DNA of 39,370 nt. Source: Sphingobium sp. Ant17. GTDB taxonomy: Bacteria > Pseudomonadota > Alphaproteobacteria > Sphingomonadales > Sphingomonadaceae. Shown here in pieces: positions 9,724 to 16,822 of this stretch. The DNA lies in the NCBI RefSeq assembly GCF_000588875.1, contig NZ_JEMV01000039.1:1-39370 (forward strand). Direction: 5' to 3'. Each line of letters opens with the position of its first letter. Position 1 is the first letter of the stretch. A program made the translations under genes and the position numbers. A model generated the notes under the pieces. The model saw nothing but the letters and a program-made list of their open reading frames with translations. It was not told where the DNA came from and did no database searches.

Positions 9724-10011
9724 CTACGCCTTGTCGAGCAAGGATTGAATGGCGGCTGGGTCGGCCTTGATCAGCGATAGCAAGACCCGCGCCGGGGCAT
9801 CGGGCTGACGGCGATTTTGCTCCCAATCGCGGATGGTGCCGACTGGAATGCGATAGGCCTTGGCAAAGCCGCCCTGCGTCAGCTTCGTGGCCTGACGGAT
9901 CGCCTTCACGTCCGGACCAGCGACTATGCGCCCGCGCGTGGCATCGCCCTTGGCATAGGCAACGGCATCGGTGAGGCCCGCCATGATCCCGTCAAAATCT
10001 TCACTCTTCAT
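9724..10011 (-). CDS. NadS/HigA-like XRE antitoxin, apparently without a toxin
   Basis: The 95-residue protein has an XRE helix-turn-helix in its C-terminal half (AIRQATKLTQGGFAKAYRIP, then GTIRDWEQNRRQP), the arrangement typical of NadS/HigA antitoxins. The ATG at 10011 is supported by AAGGAGG 7 bases upstream and by a promoter directly before it; the frame further upstream runs through that promoter. No RelE/HigB-like toxin frame is adjacent: upstream is a membrane gene ending at 10101 and downstream is non-coding. It is therefore an orphan antitoxin, possibly a remnant or a free regulator. Confidence 0.8.
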   Translation of the reverse strand: MKSEDFDGIMAGLTDAVAYAKGDATRGRIVAGPDVKAIRQATKLTQGGFAKAYRIPVGTIRDWEQNRRQPDAPARVLLSLIKADPAAIQSLLDKA

Positions 10012-10032
10012 CGCAACGCCTCCTTCAATGCG

Positions 10033-10060
10033 ACTATACGGCAATGCCGTAAATCAGCAA
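10033..10060 (-). promoter_or_regulatory. Promoter with palindromic operator for the orphan antitoxin
   Basis: On the minus strand TTGCTG (-35) and TATAGT (-10) are separated by 16 bp. The 13-base palindrome ACGGCAATGCCGT (10038-10050) lies inside the spacer and touches the -10 box. A repressor bound there would block polymerase, so autoregulation by the XRE protein is the natural reading. The predicted transcript would have a 5' leader of only about 15 bases including the SD. Confidence 0.7.
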
Positions 10061-10100
10061 ATGGTGGGACATAGGTGGGGTGATGGAAAAGGGCGGGGTG

Positions 10101-10508
10101 CTAGTTGCGATTATGGCAGAGATAGGCACTGAGCCCGCACGTAGCGACAAGCGCGAAGGCTAGTTCCGGGGCGGTCTGGAGCAGCGTCATGCCATGGGCA
10201 GCGCCCAGGCCGATCAGTAATCCCGTAGCGAGCCAAATCGGGCGTGCCGACAGCCATGTCACCCGGCGAGACATATAGGTCATGGCCGAAGCGCCAATCA
10301 ATATTGGAATGCAGGCGACAAATGGGCCGAAGATCAGGCCGAAGAGAAGTAGAAGGAACAGGATCGCAAAGGATGCCAGGTTAACCGGAATGGGTGCAGG
10401 CAGGGTTTTGTAGAGCGTAGCTGCGCAAGTTAGCGTGAGAAAAACGGGACCAGCAGATAATATAGCGCGGGCCGCACCGCGATTGATCGTCGGAGAAGGT
10501 TGATACAT
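10101..10508 (-). CDS. Small integral membrane protein, unknown function
   Basis: A 135-residue protein with about four hydrophobic segments (ILSAGPVFLTLTCAATLY, FAILFLLLLFGLIFGPFVA, PIWLATGLLIGLGAAHGM, LAFALVATCGLSAYLC). No catalytic motif recognised. I prefer ATG 10508, which has a strong SD (GGGAGGA, 4 bases upstream). An in-frame ATG at 10574 overlaps the previous stop as ATGA, but using it would translate through a perfect 10-bp hairpin. Second gene after the 10942 membrane gene, and so probably under the same GbsR-type operator. Confidence 0.7.
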   Translation of the reverse strand: MYQPSPTINRGAARAILSAGPVFLTLTCAATLYKTLPAPIPVNLASFAILFLLLLFGLIFGPFVACIPILIGASAMTYMSRRVTWLSARPIWLATGLLIGLGAAHGMTLLQTAPELAFALVATCGLSAYLCHNRN

Positions 10509-10531
10509 GCGGTCCTCCCAATGTTGGGCGG

Positions 10532-10556
10532 GGGATGGAGCATGTGGCTCCATCCC
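10532..10556. repeat. Perfect 10-bp inverted repeat between two membrane genes
   Basis: GGGATGGAGC and GCTCCATCCC around a 5-base loop, between the stop at 10571 and the start at 10508 on the minus strand. No T-run follows. It could protect the upstream mRNA or reduce downstream expression. Confidence 0.55.
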
Positions 10557-10570
10557 GGTCGTTTCGCCGA

Positions 10571-10942
10571 TCATGCTGCGGTCAGGCGACCATCAGTCAG
10601 CCAGCCATTCACCTTGCGCCCAAAATGCGCGATGGCGCCCATGTTGAAGAAGTGCATCCCGCCCAGCACGATCACGGCCAGGCCCACTTTGCCGCTGAGA
10701 AAGCGGATGGCGTCGGTATAGGTGACCGGCTCCCGGCCGAGGCTGAGCGTCAGGGTGATGAAGCCGATATTGACGAGGTAGAAACCGACGACCAGCAGAT
10801 GGTTGGTCGAGCGTGCCAGTTCGGCATTATGGCCGAAACATTGGATCAGGAAGACTTCGCCATTTTTGGACAGGGTTCGCGCAACCCAGACGGTGATTGC
10901 CAGAGTGATGACCAGATAAAGAGCATAGGCAGTTTCAACCAT
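10571..10942 (-). CDS. Conserved small membrane protein under GbsR-type control
   Basis: A 123-residue protein with three hydrophobic segments (AYALYLVITLAITVWVA, HLLVVGFYLVNIGFITLTL, VGLAVIVLGGMHFFNMGAI). No enzyme signature seen. AAGGAAA precedes ATG 10942. A palindrome (10966-10983) nearly identical to the one at the neighbouring regulator lies just upstream, so this gene and the next are probably the regulator's targets. It might act in envelope stress or osmotic responses, but no function can be read from the sequence. Confidence 0.75.
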   Translation of the reverse strand: MVETAYALYLVITLAITVWVARTLSKNGEVFLIQCFGHNAELARSTNHLLVVGFYLVNIGFITLTLSLGREPVTYTDAIRFLSGKVGLAVIVLGGMHFFNMGAIAHFGRKVNGWLTDGRLTAA

Positions 10943-10965
10943 GCCGATTTCCTTTCATTCAGTTT

Positions 10966-10983
10966 TTTCGGTAAAAACAGAAA
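10966..10983. promoter_or_regulatory. GbsR-type operator at the membrane-protein operon
   Basis: TTTCGGTAAAAACAGAAA, an inverted repeat differing at one position from the perfect palindrome at 11587-11604. It is centred about 33 bp upstream of the ATG at 10942. Two such sites at the two promoters of one locus imply coordinate control by the regulator encoded between them. Confidence 0.65.
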
Positions 10984-11032
10984 TTGATAAACGAGCGATT
11001 GAGCGTCGATGAGCGGCGCTTGTCGGTCGGGC

Positions 11033-11578
11033 TTAGGGCTTGTCTTTGCTTTCGGGGAGGAAGCGGGCGATCTTGCCGCCCAATTTCATAAGCGTGACGA
11101 GCGTTGGCTTGGGCAGAACACGGACCTGCTCATACCAGTTGCCAAGCGTCGACATGAATTCATGCATGCGCGTGATACGTTCACGAACATGGGGCGGGGC
11201 GCTTTCGTCCCGCGCCATGCGCTGGGCCAGTTCGTTCAGAAGGGCGATGGTCGGGTCAATCTCGCGCCGCTTCCGCTCTGCGACGATACGGGTGAGCATT
11301 TCCCATAGGTCGAGTTCAGCCAGAAAATGATCCCGCCTATCACCTTCGACATGGACCCGGCGCACGATGCCATAGCCCTGCAATTCCTTAAGCGCCGTCG
11401 ATACGTTGGAGCGGGCGAGGCCCAGTTGTTCGACAATCTCGTCGGCGGGCAAGGGGTGGTGGGATAGATAGAGAAGGGCATGGACCTGACTTACGGAGCG
11501 ATTGACGCCCCATTGCGTGCCCATTTCGCCCCAATGGAGCAGGAACGCTTTGGCGTCAGGATGATCGAGAAGTGGCAT
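11033..11578 (-). CDS. GbsR/MarR family transcriptional regulator
   Basis: A 181-residue winged-helix protein. The DNA-binding part is SVSQVHALLYLSHHPLPADE, then IVEQLGLARSNVSTALKELQ and the wing YGIVRRVHVEGDRRDHFLAE; a helical C-terminal dimerisation segment follows. The order matches the GbsR branch of MarR-like regulators. ATG 11578 was chosen because MPLLDHPDAKAFL begins the conserved domain and AAAGGAA precedes it; the upstream extension would run through the operator. The palindrome 9 bp before the start indicates autoregulation, and a near-copy sits at the downstream membrane operon. The inducing signal is unknown. Confidence 0.88.
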   Translation of the reverse strand: MPLLDHPDAKAFLLHWGEMGTQWGVNRSVSQVHALLYLSHHPLPADEIVEQLGLARSNVSTALKELQGYGIVRRVHVEGDRRDHFLAELDLWEMLTRIVAERKRREIDPTIALLNELAQRMARDESAPPHVRERITRMHEFMSTLGNWYEQVRVLPKPTLVTLMKLGGKIARFLPESKDKP

Positions 11579-11586
11579 GACGTTCC

Positions 11587-11604
11587 TTTCTGTAAAAACA
11601 GAAA
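11587..11604. promoter_or_regulatory. Perfect palindromic operator at the GbsR-type gene
   Basis: TTTCTGT-AAAA-ACAGAAA, perfect 7-bp arms, ending 9 bp upstream of ATG 11578. Occupancy would cover the SD and probably the transcription start. It matches 17 of 18 bases at 10966-10983. Confidence 0.7.
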
Positions 11605-11697
11605 TGACAGTAAAGAGTGATTCGTGCAATAGGGAATTGCGAGGTTGGAAGCCCTCATCCAACTTCGCCTAGCCAGCAAGCTGGCAAGGCTTCGTAT

Positions 11698-11759
11698 CCT
11701 TCTCCCACACGGGAGAAGGTGTTGGTCGCCTTCTCCCACACGGGAGAAGGTGTTGGTCG
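11698..11759. repeat. Two exact 31-bp tandem units, each a hairpin
   Basis: Units 11698-11728 and 11729-11759 are identical. Each contains CCTTCTCCC-ACAC-GGGAGAAGG (9-bp stem). They start 2 bp past the stop of the symporter gene (11762, minus strand), so they would form two consecutive 3' hairpins on its mRNA. Confidence 0.75.
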
Positions 11760-11761
11760 CG

Positions 11762-13066
11762 CTATCCCGCCACCAACGCCCCCTCGCCATAATAAGCCGC
11801 TTCGTCCAATATCCCTTCACGCTTGGCGACGACCACGCCGACCAGCACTTGTCCCGCGACGTTGACCGCCGTGCGGCCCATGTCGAGGATGGGGTCGATC
11901 GCGAGCAGCAGCCCCGCGCCTTCAAGTGGGAGGCCGAGCGTCGAGAGGGTGAGGGTGAGCATCACGACGGCGCCGGTCAGGCCTGCGGTCGCGGCCGAAC
12001 CGATGACCGAGACGAGGGCGATCAGGGCATAGTCGAGCGGACCAAGGGGGATGCCGTAGAAGCCCGCGACGAAGATGGCGGCGAGGGCGGGGTAGATCGA
12101 TGCGCAGCCGTCCATCTTGGTGGTGGACGCGAGGGGGATGGCGAAGGCGGCATAGGCTTTGTCCACGCCGAGCCGTGCGGTGACGGCTTCGGTGACGGGC
12201 AGGGTGCCGACCGAGGAACGCGAGACGAAGCCCAGCTGGATGGCAGGCCAGGCCTTGGCGAAGAAGGGCAGGGGCTTGAGGCCATGGGCGAGCAGCAGCG
12301 TCGGATAGACGATCAGCAACACGATGCCGAGGCCGAGATAGATGGTGCCGGTGAAGACGCTCAGCCTTGCGAGCGCGTCCCAGCCATAGGTGGCGACTGC
12401 TGCGCCGATCAGGCCCGCCGAGCCGATCGGCGTCAGGCGGATGACCCAGCCGAGCAGCGCGCGCACGACCGCCAGCAACGAGCGCACGAAGGCGAGGAAG
12501 GGTTCGGCCTTCTCCCCCACTTTGAGCGTGGCGAGGCCAACCGCGATGGCGATGACCAGCAATTGCAGGATGTTGAAGGAGAGGCTGGTGCTGGCGGTGC
12601 CATCGGGCGCGATCTTGGTGCTGCCGCTTAGCGCCAGGCTGTTGCCGGGGACGAGGCCCTTGAGGAAATCGAGCCAGCCGCCGACCGCGTCGGGCTGTGT
12701 AGCGGCGAGCGCGGCGGTGCCAAGGCCCATGCCGGGCTGGACGATGATGCCGATGGCAAGGCCGATGCTGACCGCGATCAGCGCGGTGATGGCGAACCAG
12801 AGCAAAGTCTGCCCCGCCAGCCGCGCGGCATTGTCGAGCGCGCGCAGATTGGCGATCGACGCGACGATGGCGGCGAAGACGAGCGGCGGGACGATGGCTT
12901 TCAATAGCGCGACGAAGATGGTGCCGACGGTCTGGAGCGCGGTGGCGAGCCAGTTGAGGTCGCCATCCGGCCCGGTGCCCATCGTCCGGGCGATGACGCC
13001 GAGCGCCAGCCCTGCGACCATGCCGACCAGCACCTGGAATCCGAAGCTGCGATAGGGGAGGGTCAT
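11762..13066 (-). CDS. Dicarboxylate/amino acid:cation symporter (DAACS family)
   Basis: Inner membrane Na+/H+-coupled transporter for acidic amino acids or C4-dicarboxylates, 434 residues. Family landmarks are in order: re-entrant loop 1 region with serine motif (FVSRSSVGTLPVT), TM7 motif as STTKMDGCAS, and the TM8 substrate motif DPILDMGRTAVNVAG with Asp, Arg-Thr and Asn. The serine motif is less Ser-rich than GltP's SSSATLP, and the TM7 motif has Lys where NMDGT is usual, so the substrate may differ from glutamate/aspartate. ATG 13066 begins the first membrane helix; the open frame upstream crosses a REP-like repeat. No partner genes. Confidence 0.9.
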   Translation of the reverse strand: MTLPYRSFGFQVLVGMVAGLALGVIARTMGTGPDGDLNWLATALQTVGTIFVALLKAIVPPLVFAAIVASIANLRALDNAARLAGQTLLWFAITALIAVSIGLAIGIIVQPGMGLGTAALAATQPDAVGGWLDFLKGLVPGNSLALSGSTKIAPDGTASTSLSFNILQLLVIAIAVGLATLKVGEKAEPFLAFVRSLLAVVRALLGWVIRLTPIGSAGLIGAAVATYGWDALARLSVFTGTIYLGLGIVLLIVYPTLLLAHGLKPLPFFAKAWPAIQLGFVSRSSVGTLPVTEAVTARLGVDKAYAAFAIPLASTTKMDGCASIYPALAAIFVAGFYGIPLGPLDYALIALVSVIGSAATAGLTGAVVMLTLTLSTLGLPLEGAGLLLAIDPILDMGRTAVNVAGQVLVGVVVAKREGILDEAAYYGEGALVAG

Positions 13067-13384
13067 GGGCGCAAATCCTTTGGGCGAACGGCGTAGCATA
13101 TGGGGGAGTGGCGCAGGATTGCGCGCAAGCAATAGTTGGGCGGGGTTTAGTTTTTGGCGGGGGGGGCGTCGAACATTACCCGCTTTTGTCATCCCCGCGC
13201 AGGCGGGGATCCATCTCCCAACCTCGCGTCCGGGGAGAGGGCCGGAGATGGGTTCCCGCTTTCGCGGGAATGACGATACTTTGGGAGGCGCACGGGCTTT
13301 GCAAGAATCGCCTTGGAGCGGAGGATTGGCGGTTGCCTGTCGCTGTGCCACATTGGCGGTCTGACGAAATTGAGGGGCAGGTTT
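13067..13384. other. Intergenic region carrying a REP-like element
   Basis: Divergent region between the symporter and the M20 peptidase. Apart from the repeat at 13188-13274, I see no gene. Both promoters must lie here, but no hexamer pair was convincing. Confidence 0.6.
13188..13274. repeat. REP-like long inverted repeat
   Basis: Outer arms GTCATCCCCGC and GCGGGAATGAC, with inner arms ATCTCC / GGAGAT and local stems (CCCCGCGCAGGCGGGG and TCCCGCTTTCGCGGGA). The same GTCATCCC-type head occurs at 14769-14852 and 16774-16803, so this is a dispersed intergenic family. Confidence 0.8.
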
Positions 13385-14752
13385 ATGGGGTGGCGGTGCG
13401 GGTTTCTGGCGGGCGTGGCGGCGATGCTGCCGCAGGTGGCTATGGCGGCGGCGGACCCGGTGGTGGCCAAGGATATCTTGATGCGCTCCGTCGCCTTTCG
13501 CACGGTCGAGGGGGCGGGCAAGGTGCCAAAGCTCGCGGCCTATTATGCGTCGGTGCTGAAAGCGGCGGGCTTTGCCGAGGGCGATATCGTCATCACGCCG
13601 ATGGGCGAGACGGCGACCTTTGCCGCGACGATCCGGGGGCGGGATGCGGCGCTCAAACCGCTGCTGATGATCGGCCATATGGATGTGGTGGCGGCGGACC
13701 GCGCAGATTGGACCCGCGATCCGTTCGTGCCGGTGGAAGAAAATGGCTATATTTTCGGGCGTGGGTCGGAAGATAATAAATATGACGTCGCGATGATGGT
13801 TGCGACGCTGGCGCAGTTGAAGAAAGACGGGTGGGTGCCGCGCCGGACCGTGACGCTACTGCTGTCGGGCGACGAAGAGACCGCGATGGTGACGACCAAG
13901 GCCTTGGCGGCGCAGTATAAAGATGCCGAATTGCTGCTGAACGGTGATGGCGGGGGCGGGCTGCTGAATGAAGAGGGCAGGCCGGTTCTCTATCAGTTGC
14001 AGGCGGGCGAGAAGACCTACGCCGATTTCGAGATCGGCTTTACGGACCCCGGTGGCCATTCGAGCGCGCCGACGCCGGGTAATCCCATTTATCGACTGGC
14101 GCGGGCGATCGACCGGATCGCCGCGCACCGGTTTCCGCCGATGCGCAATGAACTGACCAAGGCGTCGCTGGAGCTGTCGGCTGACCGGATCGGCGGGGAC
14201 GTGGGCGCGGCGATGAAGCGTTATGCGGAAACGGGCGATGCGGCGGCGGCGGACCTGCTGTCGGGACGCCCGGAATTTGTGGGCCAAGTGCGCACGACCT
14301 GCGTGGCGACCATGGCGCAGGCGGGCCATGCACTCAACGCCCTACCGCAGAGCGCGAAGGTGCAGGTCAATTGCCGGATTTTTCCGGGCGTGGCGATCGA
14401 CGCGGTGAAGGCGGAACTGGTGCGGGTGGTGGCGGACGAGGGTGCGACCGTCACGACGCTGGGCGATCCGCTGGCGAGCGATGCGTCGCCGCTGCGCGCG
14501 GACGTGATGCAGGCGGTGCGCGACGCGGTGGTGGCGCGGTCGCCGGGCATAACGGTGATGCCGGGCATGTCCGCGGGCGCGACCGACAGCCTGTATTTCC
14601 GGGCCTTGGGCGTGCCGAGCTATGGTGTGTCGAGCCTGTTCATGAAAGCCGAGGACGGTTTTGCCCATGGGCTGAACGAGCGGGTGCCGGTGGACGGGAT
14701 CGGCGCGTCGCTGGCGCAGTGGGAGGCTGTGTTGCGGGTGTTGGCGAAGTAG
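13385..14752 (+). CDS. Secreted M20/M25/M40 family metallopeptidase
   Basis: A 455-residue zinc exopeptidase or amidohydrolase with an N-terminal signal peptide (FLAGVAAMLPQVAMAAA), so probably periplasmic. M20 metal-site residues are visible: His98 and Asp100 (IGHMDVVAA), Asp130 (GRGSEDNKYD), the catalytic Glu164/Glu165 pair (SGDEETA), and a late His in FAHGLNE. The lid domain (GFTDPGGHSSAPTPGNP) has the dimerisation-domain His. ATG 13385 precedes the signal peptide and has AGG 4 bases upstream. It is monocistronic and convergent with leuA. Substrate (dipeptide, acetyl-amino acid or other) cannot be predicted. Confidence 0.88.
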   Translation: MGWRCGFLAGVAAMLPQVAMAAADPVVAKDILMRSVAFRTVEGAGKVPKLAAYYASVLKAAGFAEGDIVITPMGETATFAATIRGRDAALKPLLMIGHMDVVAADRADWTRDPFVPVEENGYIFGRGSEDNKYDVAMMVATLAQLKKDGWVPRRTVTLLLSGDEETAMVTTKALAAQYKDAELLLNGDGGGGLLNEEGRPVLYQLQAGEKTYADFEIGFTDPGGHSSAPTPGNPIYRLARAIDRIAAHRFPPMRNELTKASLELSADRIGGDVGAAMKRYAETGDAAAADLLSGRPEFVGQVRTTCVATMAQAGHALNALPQSAKVQVNCRIFPGVAIDAVKAELVRVVADEGATVTTLGDPLASDASPLRADVMQAVRDAVVARSPGITVMPGMSAGATDSLYFRALGVPSYGVSSLFMKAEDGFAHGLNERVPVDGIGASLAQWEAVLRVLAK

Positions 14753-14768
14753 CCAGGGGCAAATGCAT

Positions 14769-14852
14769 CGTCATCCCAGCGGACGCTGGGATCTCACTTT
14801 CTTCAACCATGCGCGGAAGAAAAGAGAGATCCCAGCTTTCGCTGGGATGACG
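14769..14852. repeat. REP-like inverted repeat between convergent genes
   Basis: CGTCATCCCAGC (14769-14780) pairs with GCTGGGATGACG (14841-14852); inner GATCTC/GAGATC extend the pairing. Each half also forms a stem (CCCAGCGGACGCTGGG; CCCAGCTTTCGCTGGG). It lies between the stops of the M20 peptidase and leuA and may serve both transcripts as a 3' structure. Confidence 0.8.
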
Positions 14853-14857
14853 GGGTT

Positions 14858-16531
14858 TTAGGTCCGCACCGCCACCGCATTGGCCGCCGACAGCACCGCC
14901 TGCACCGACGCCGTAGCGACGTCGCTGTCCATGCCGATGCCAAAGACAGTGCGGCCGTCGGGGGTGCGGCATTCGACATAGGCGGCGGCGTTGACGTCGC
15001 TGCCGGCGCCGATGGCATGTTCGCTATAGTCGGCGATCTCCAGCTCGACACCCAGCTCGTCGCGCAGCGCGGCGAGGACCGAGGAGAGCAGGCCGTTGCC
15101 GCGCCCGGAAATGCTGCGCTCGCCGCCCTTGTGCGTGATCTTGCCGGTGAAGATGCGGTCGCCCGCTGCGCCGGTTTCATGATAGTCGATCAGCGCATAG
15201 GCTTGATCCCCAGTCAGGCGATAATGATCCTGGAACGCGCCCCAAATGTCAGCGGCGTTGAGTTCGCGGCTCGATTGGTCGGCAAAGGCCTGCACCACCT
15301 TGGAAAAGTCGGCCTGCATCCGCTTGGGCAGTTTGAGGCCCTTGTCCTGTTGCAAGACCCAGGCGACGCCGCCCTTGCCCGATTGCGAATTGACGCGGAT
15401 GACCGCTTCATAGTCGCGGCCCAGATCCTTGGGATCGATCGGCAGATAGGGCACGTCCCAGATCATGTCGTTGCGCGCTTCCTGCGCGGCGAAGCCCTTC
15501 TTGATCGCGTCCTGATGGCTGCCGGAAAAGGCGGTGAACACCAGTTCGCCGGCATAAGGGTGGCGCGGATGGACGGGCAGCTGGTTGCAATATTCGACCG
15601 TCTGGATGACCGTGTCGATGTCGCTGAAATCCAGGCCAGGGTTGATGCCCTGCGTGTACATGTTCAGTGCGACGGTGACGAGATCGCAATTGCCGGTGCG
15701 TTCGCCATTGCCGAACAGGCAGCCTTCAACCCGGTCCGCGCCCGCCATGAGGCCGAGTTCCGCCGCCGCGACACCGGTGCCGCGATCATTATGCGGGTGC
15801 AGCGAGATGACGACGCTGTCGCGCTTGCTGATATGGCGGCAGAACCATTCGATCTGATCGGCATAGATGTTGGGCGTGGCGCATTCGACCGTCGCGGGCA
15901 GATTGAGGATCAGCGGCCGTTCGGGCGTTGGTTGGAGTATATCCATTACGCCTTCGCAACATTCCAGGCTGAAATCCAGCTCGGCCGTGGAGAAGGTTTC
16001 GGGGCTATATTCGAAATGCCAGTCGGTGTCGGGCTGCTTGGCGGCATTGTCGCGCAGCAGCTTGGCGGCGTGGACGGCGATCTCCTTGATCTCCGGGCGG
16101 CTCATCTGGAACACGATGTTGCGCCAGGCGGGCGAGACGGCGTTATAGACGTGGACGATCGCCTTGGGCGCGCCGCGCAGCGATTCAAAGGTGGTGGCGA
16201 TCAGGTCGTCGCGGGCCTGGGTGAGCACCTGCACGATCACGTCATCGGGGATCGCGCCGTCGCGGACCAGGCCGGAAATGAAGTCGAACTCGGTTGCGCC
16301 CGCAGCGGGAAAGCCGATCTCGATTTCCTTGACGCCCACCTCGATCAGCAGGTCGAAGAAGCGGCGCTTCTTTTCCGCGTTCATCGGGTCGATCAGCGAC
16401 TGGTTGCCATCGCGCATGTCGGTGGACAGCCAGCGCGGGGGAGACGTGATGACCTTACCGGGCCATTGGCGGTTGGGCAGGTCGATCTGGGGAAAGGCGC
16501 GGTATTTTTGCGAGGGATCGGTCAGCATCAT
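14858..16531 (-). CDS. leuA: 2-isopropylmalate synthase
   Basis: First committed step of leucine biosynthesis: acetyl-CoA plus 2-ketoisovalerate gives 2-isopropylmalate. The 557-residue product is the long form, with the catalytic TIM barrel (metal and substrate motif [12 protein letters not shown]; HxH metal ligands in [19 protein letters not shown]) and a C-terminal allosteric leucine-binding domain ([20 protein letters not shown]). Start at 16531 (two adjacent ATGs). A Leu-rich leader ORF with alternative hairpins lies 57 bp upstream, suggesting transcription attenuation by leucine. It supplies the branch after ilvBNC, encoded on the same strand nearby. Confidence 0.96.
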   Translation of the reverse strand: MMLTDPSQKYRAFPQIDLPNRQWPGKVITSPPRWLSTDMRDGNQSLIDPMNAEKKRRFFDLLIEVGVKEIEIGFPAAGATEFDFISGLVRDGAIPDDVIVQVLTQARDDLIATTFESLRGAPKAIVHVYNAVSPAWRNIVFQMSRPEIKEIAVHAAKLLRDNAAKQPDTDWHFEYSPETFSTAELDFSLECCEGVMDILQPTPERPLILNLPATVECATPNIYADQIEWFCRHISKRDSVVISLHPHNDRGTGVAAAELGLMAGADRVEGCLFGNGERTGNCDLVTVALNMYTQGINPGLDFSDIDTVIQTVEYCNQLPVHPRHPYAGELVFTAFSGSHQDAIKKGFAAQEARNDMIWDVPYLPIDPKDLGRDYEAVIRVNSQSGKGGVAWVLQQDKGLKLPKRMQADFSKVVQAFADQSSRELNAADIWGAFQDHYRLTGDQAYALIDYHETGAAGDRIFTGKITHKGGERSISGRGNGLLSSVLAALRDELGVELEIADYSEHAIGAGSDVNAAAYVECRTPDGRTVFGIGMDSDVATASVQAVLSAANAVAVRT

Positions 16532-16587
16532 GGGACAGCTACTTCTTTATGCGAACGGGCGTGCAGGAACGGCCCGGTTAACGACTA

Positions 16588-16701
16588 TCAGCGAAAAGGA
16601 AGCCTTAGGCGTATCGTCGCTGCCCATAATCGAAAGGCAGCCGAAAAACCACGCCTAAGGCGTGTAAGTCGTAGCAGGGGAAGAAGCGTCGCGCTCTGCA
16701 T
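16588..16701 (-). CDS. Putative leuA leader peptide (37 aa, leucine-rich)
   Basis: ATG 16701 opens a 37-codon frame beginning MQSATLLPLLRLTRL, with Leu codons CTT CTT, CTG CTA, CTT and CTT among codons 6-15: six leucines in ten codons, nine overall. It lies 56 bases upstream of leuA on the same strand and overlaps the hairpins at 16602-16661. This composition is the hallmark of leucine attenuator leaders. No SD is visible, so it may be leaderless. An oddity is that the stop (16588) lies beyond the terminator stem, whereas classical leaders stop earlier. A missing base, as in other genes here, could hide the true stop. Confidence 0.6.
   Translation of the reverse strand: MQSATLLPLLRLTRLRRGFSAAFRLWAATIRLRLPFR
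16593..16661 (-). promoter_or_regulatory. Putative leucine attenuator upstream of leuA
   Basis: On the minus strand GCCTTAGGCGT (complement of 16651-16661) can pair over 11 perfect bases with ACGCCTAAGGC (complement of 16602-16612). Enclosed is a second stem GCTGCC/GGCAGC (16636-16641 with 16619-16624), and the distal arm is followed by TTCCTTTT (16593-16601). The proximal arm can instead fold on itself (CACGCCT-T-AGGCGTG). The proximal arm lies just behind the leader's Leu codon cluster, so a stalled ribosome would cover it and prevent the terminator. Confidence 0.6.
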
Positions 16702-16773
16702 GATGGGGAGGGCATAGCGGCTTTGGGGGCGGGGCGTCCAGTGCTTAATGCGACTTTTCAGACGTGCCCCCGT

Positions 16774-16803
16774 CCGTCATCCCCGCGCAGGCGGGAATGA
16801 CGG
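16774..16803. repeat. Short REP-like hairpin
   Basis: CCGTCATCCCCGC with GCGGGAATGACGG around a small loop, one mismatch in the stem. Same family as 13188-13274. It lies between the yceI-like stop (16823) and the leuA leader, so it may end the yceI transcript. Confidence 0.7.
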
Positions 16804-16822
16804 GGCAGGAGAGGAAAGTGCC

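Noticed and set aside
10509..10574. Start of the second membrane gene at 10574 (ATGA overlap)
   Set aside because: That reading would translate a perfect 10-bp hairpin and a non-conserved stretch; the ATG at 10508 has a much better SD. Not fully excluded.
15017..16717. A 566-codon plus-strand frame over leuA and its leader
   Set aside because: It is antisense to leuA, whose motifs are unambiguous; composition is typical of a shadow frame.
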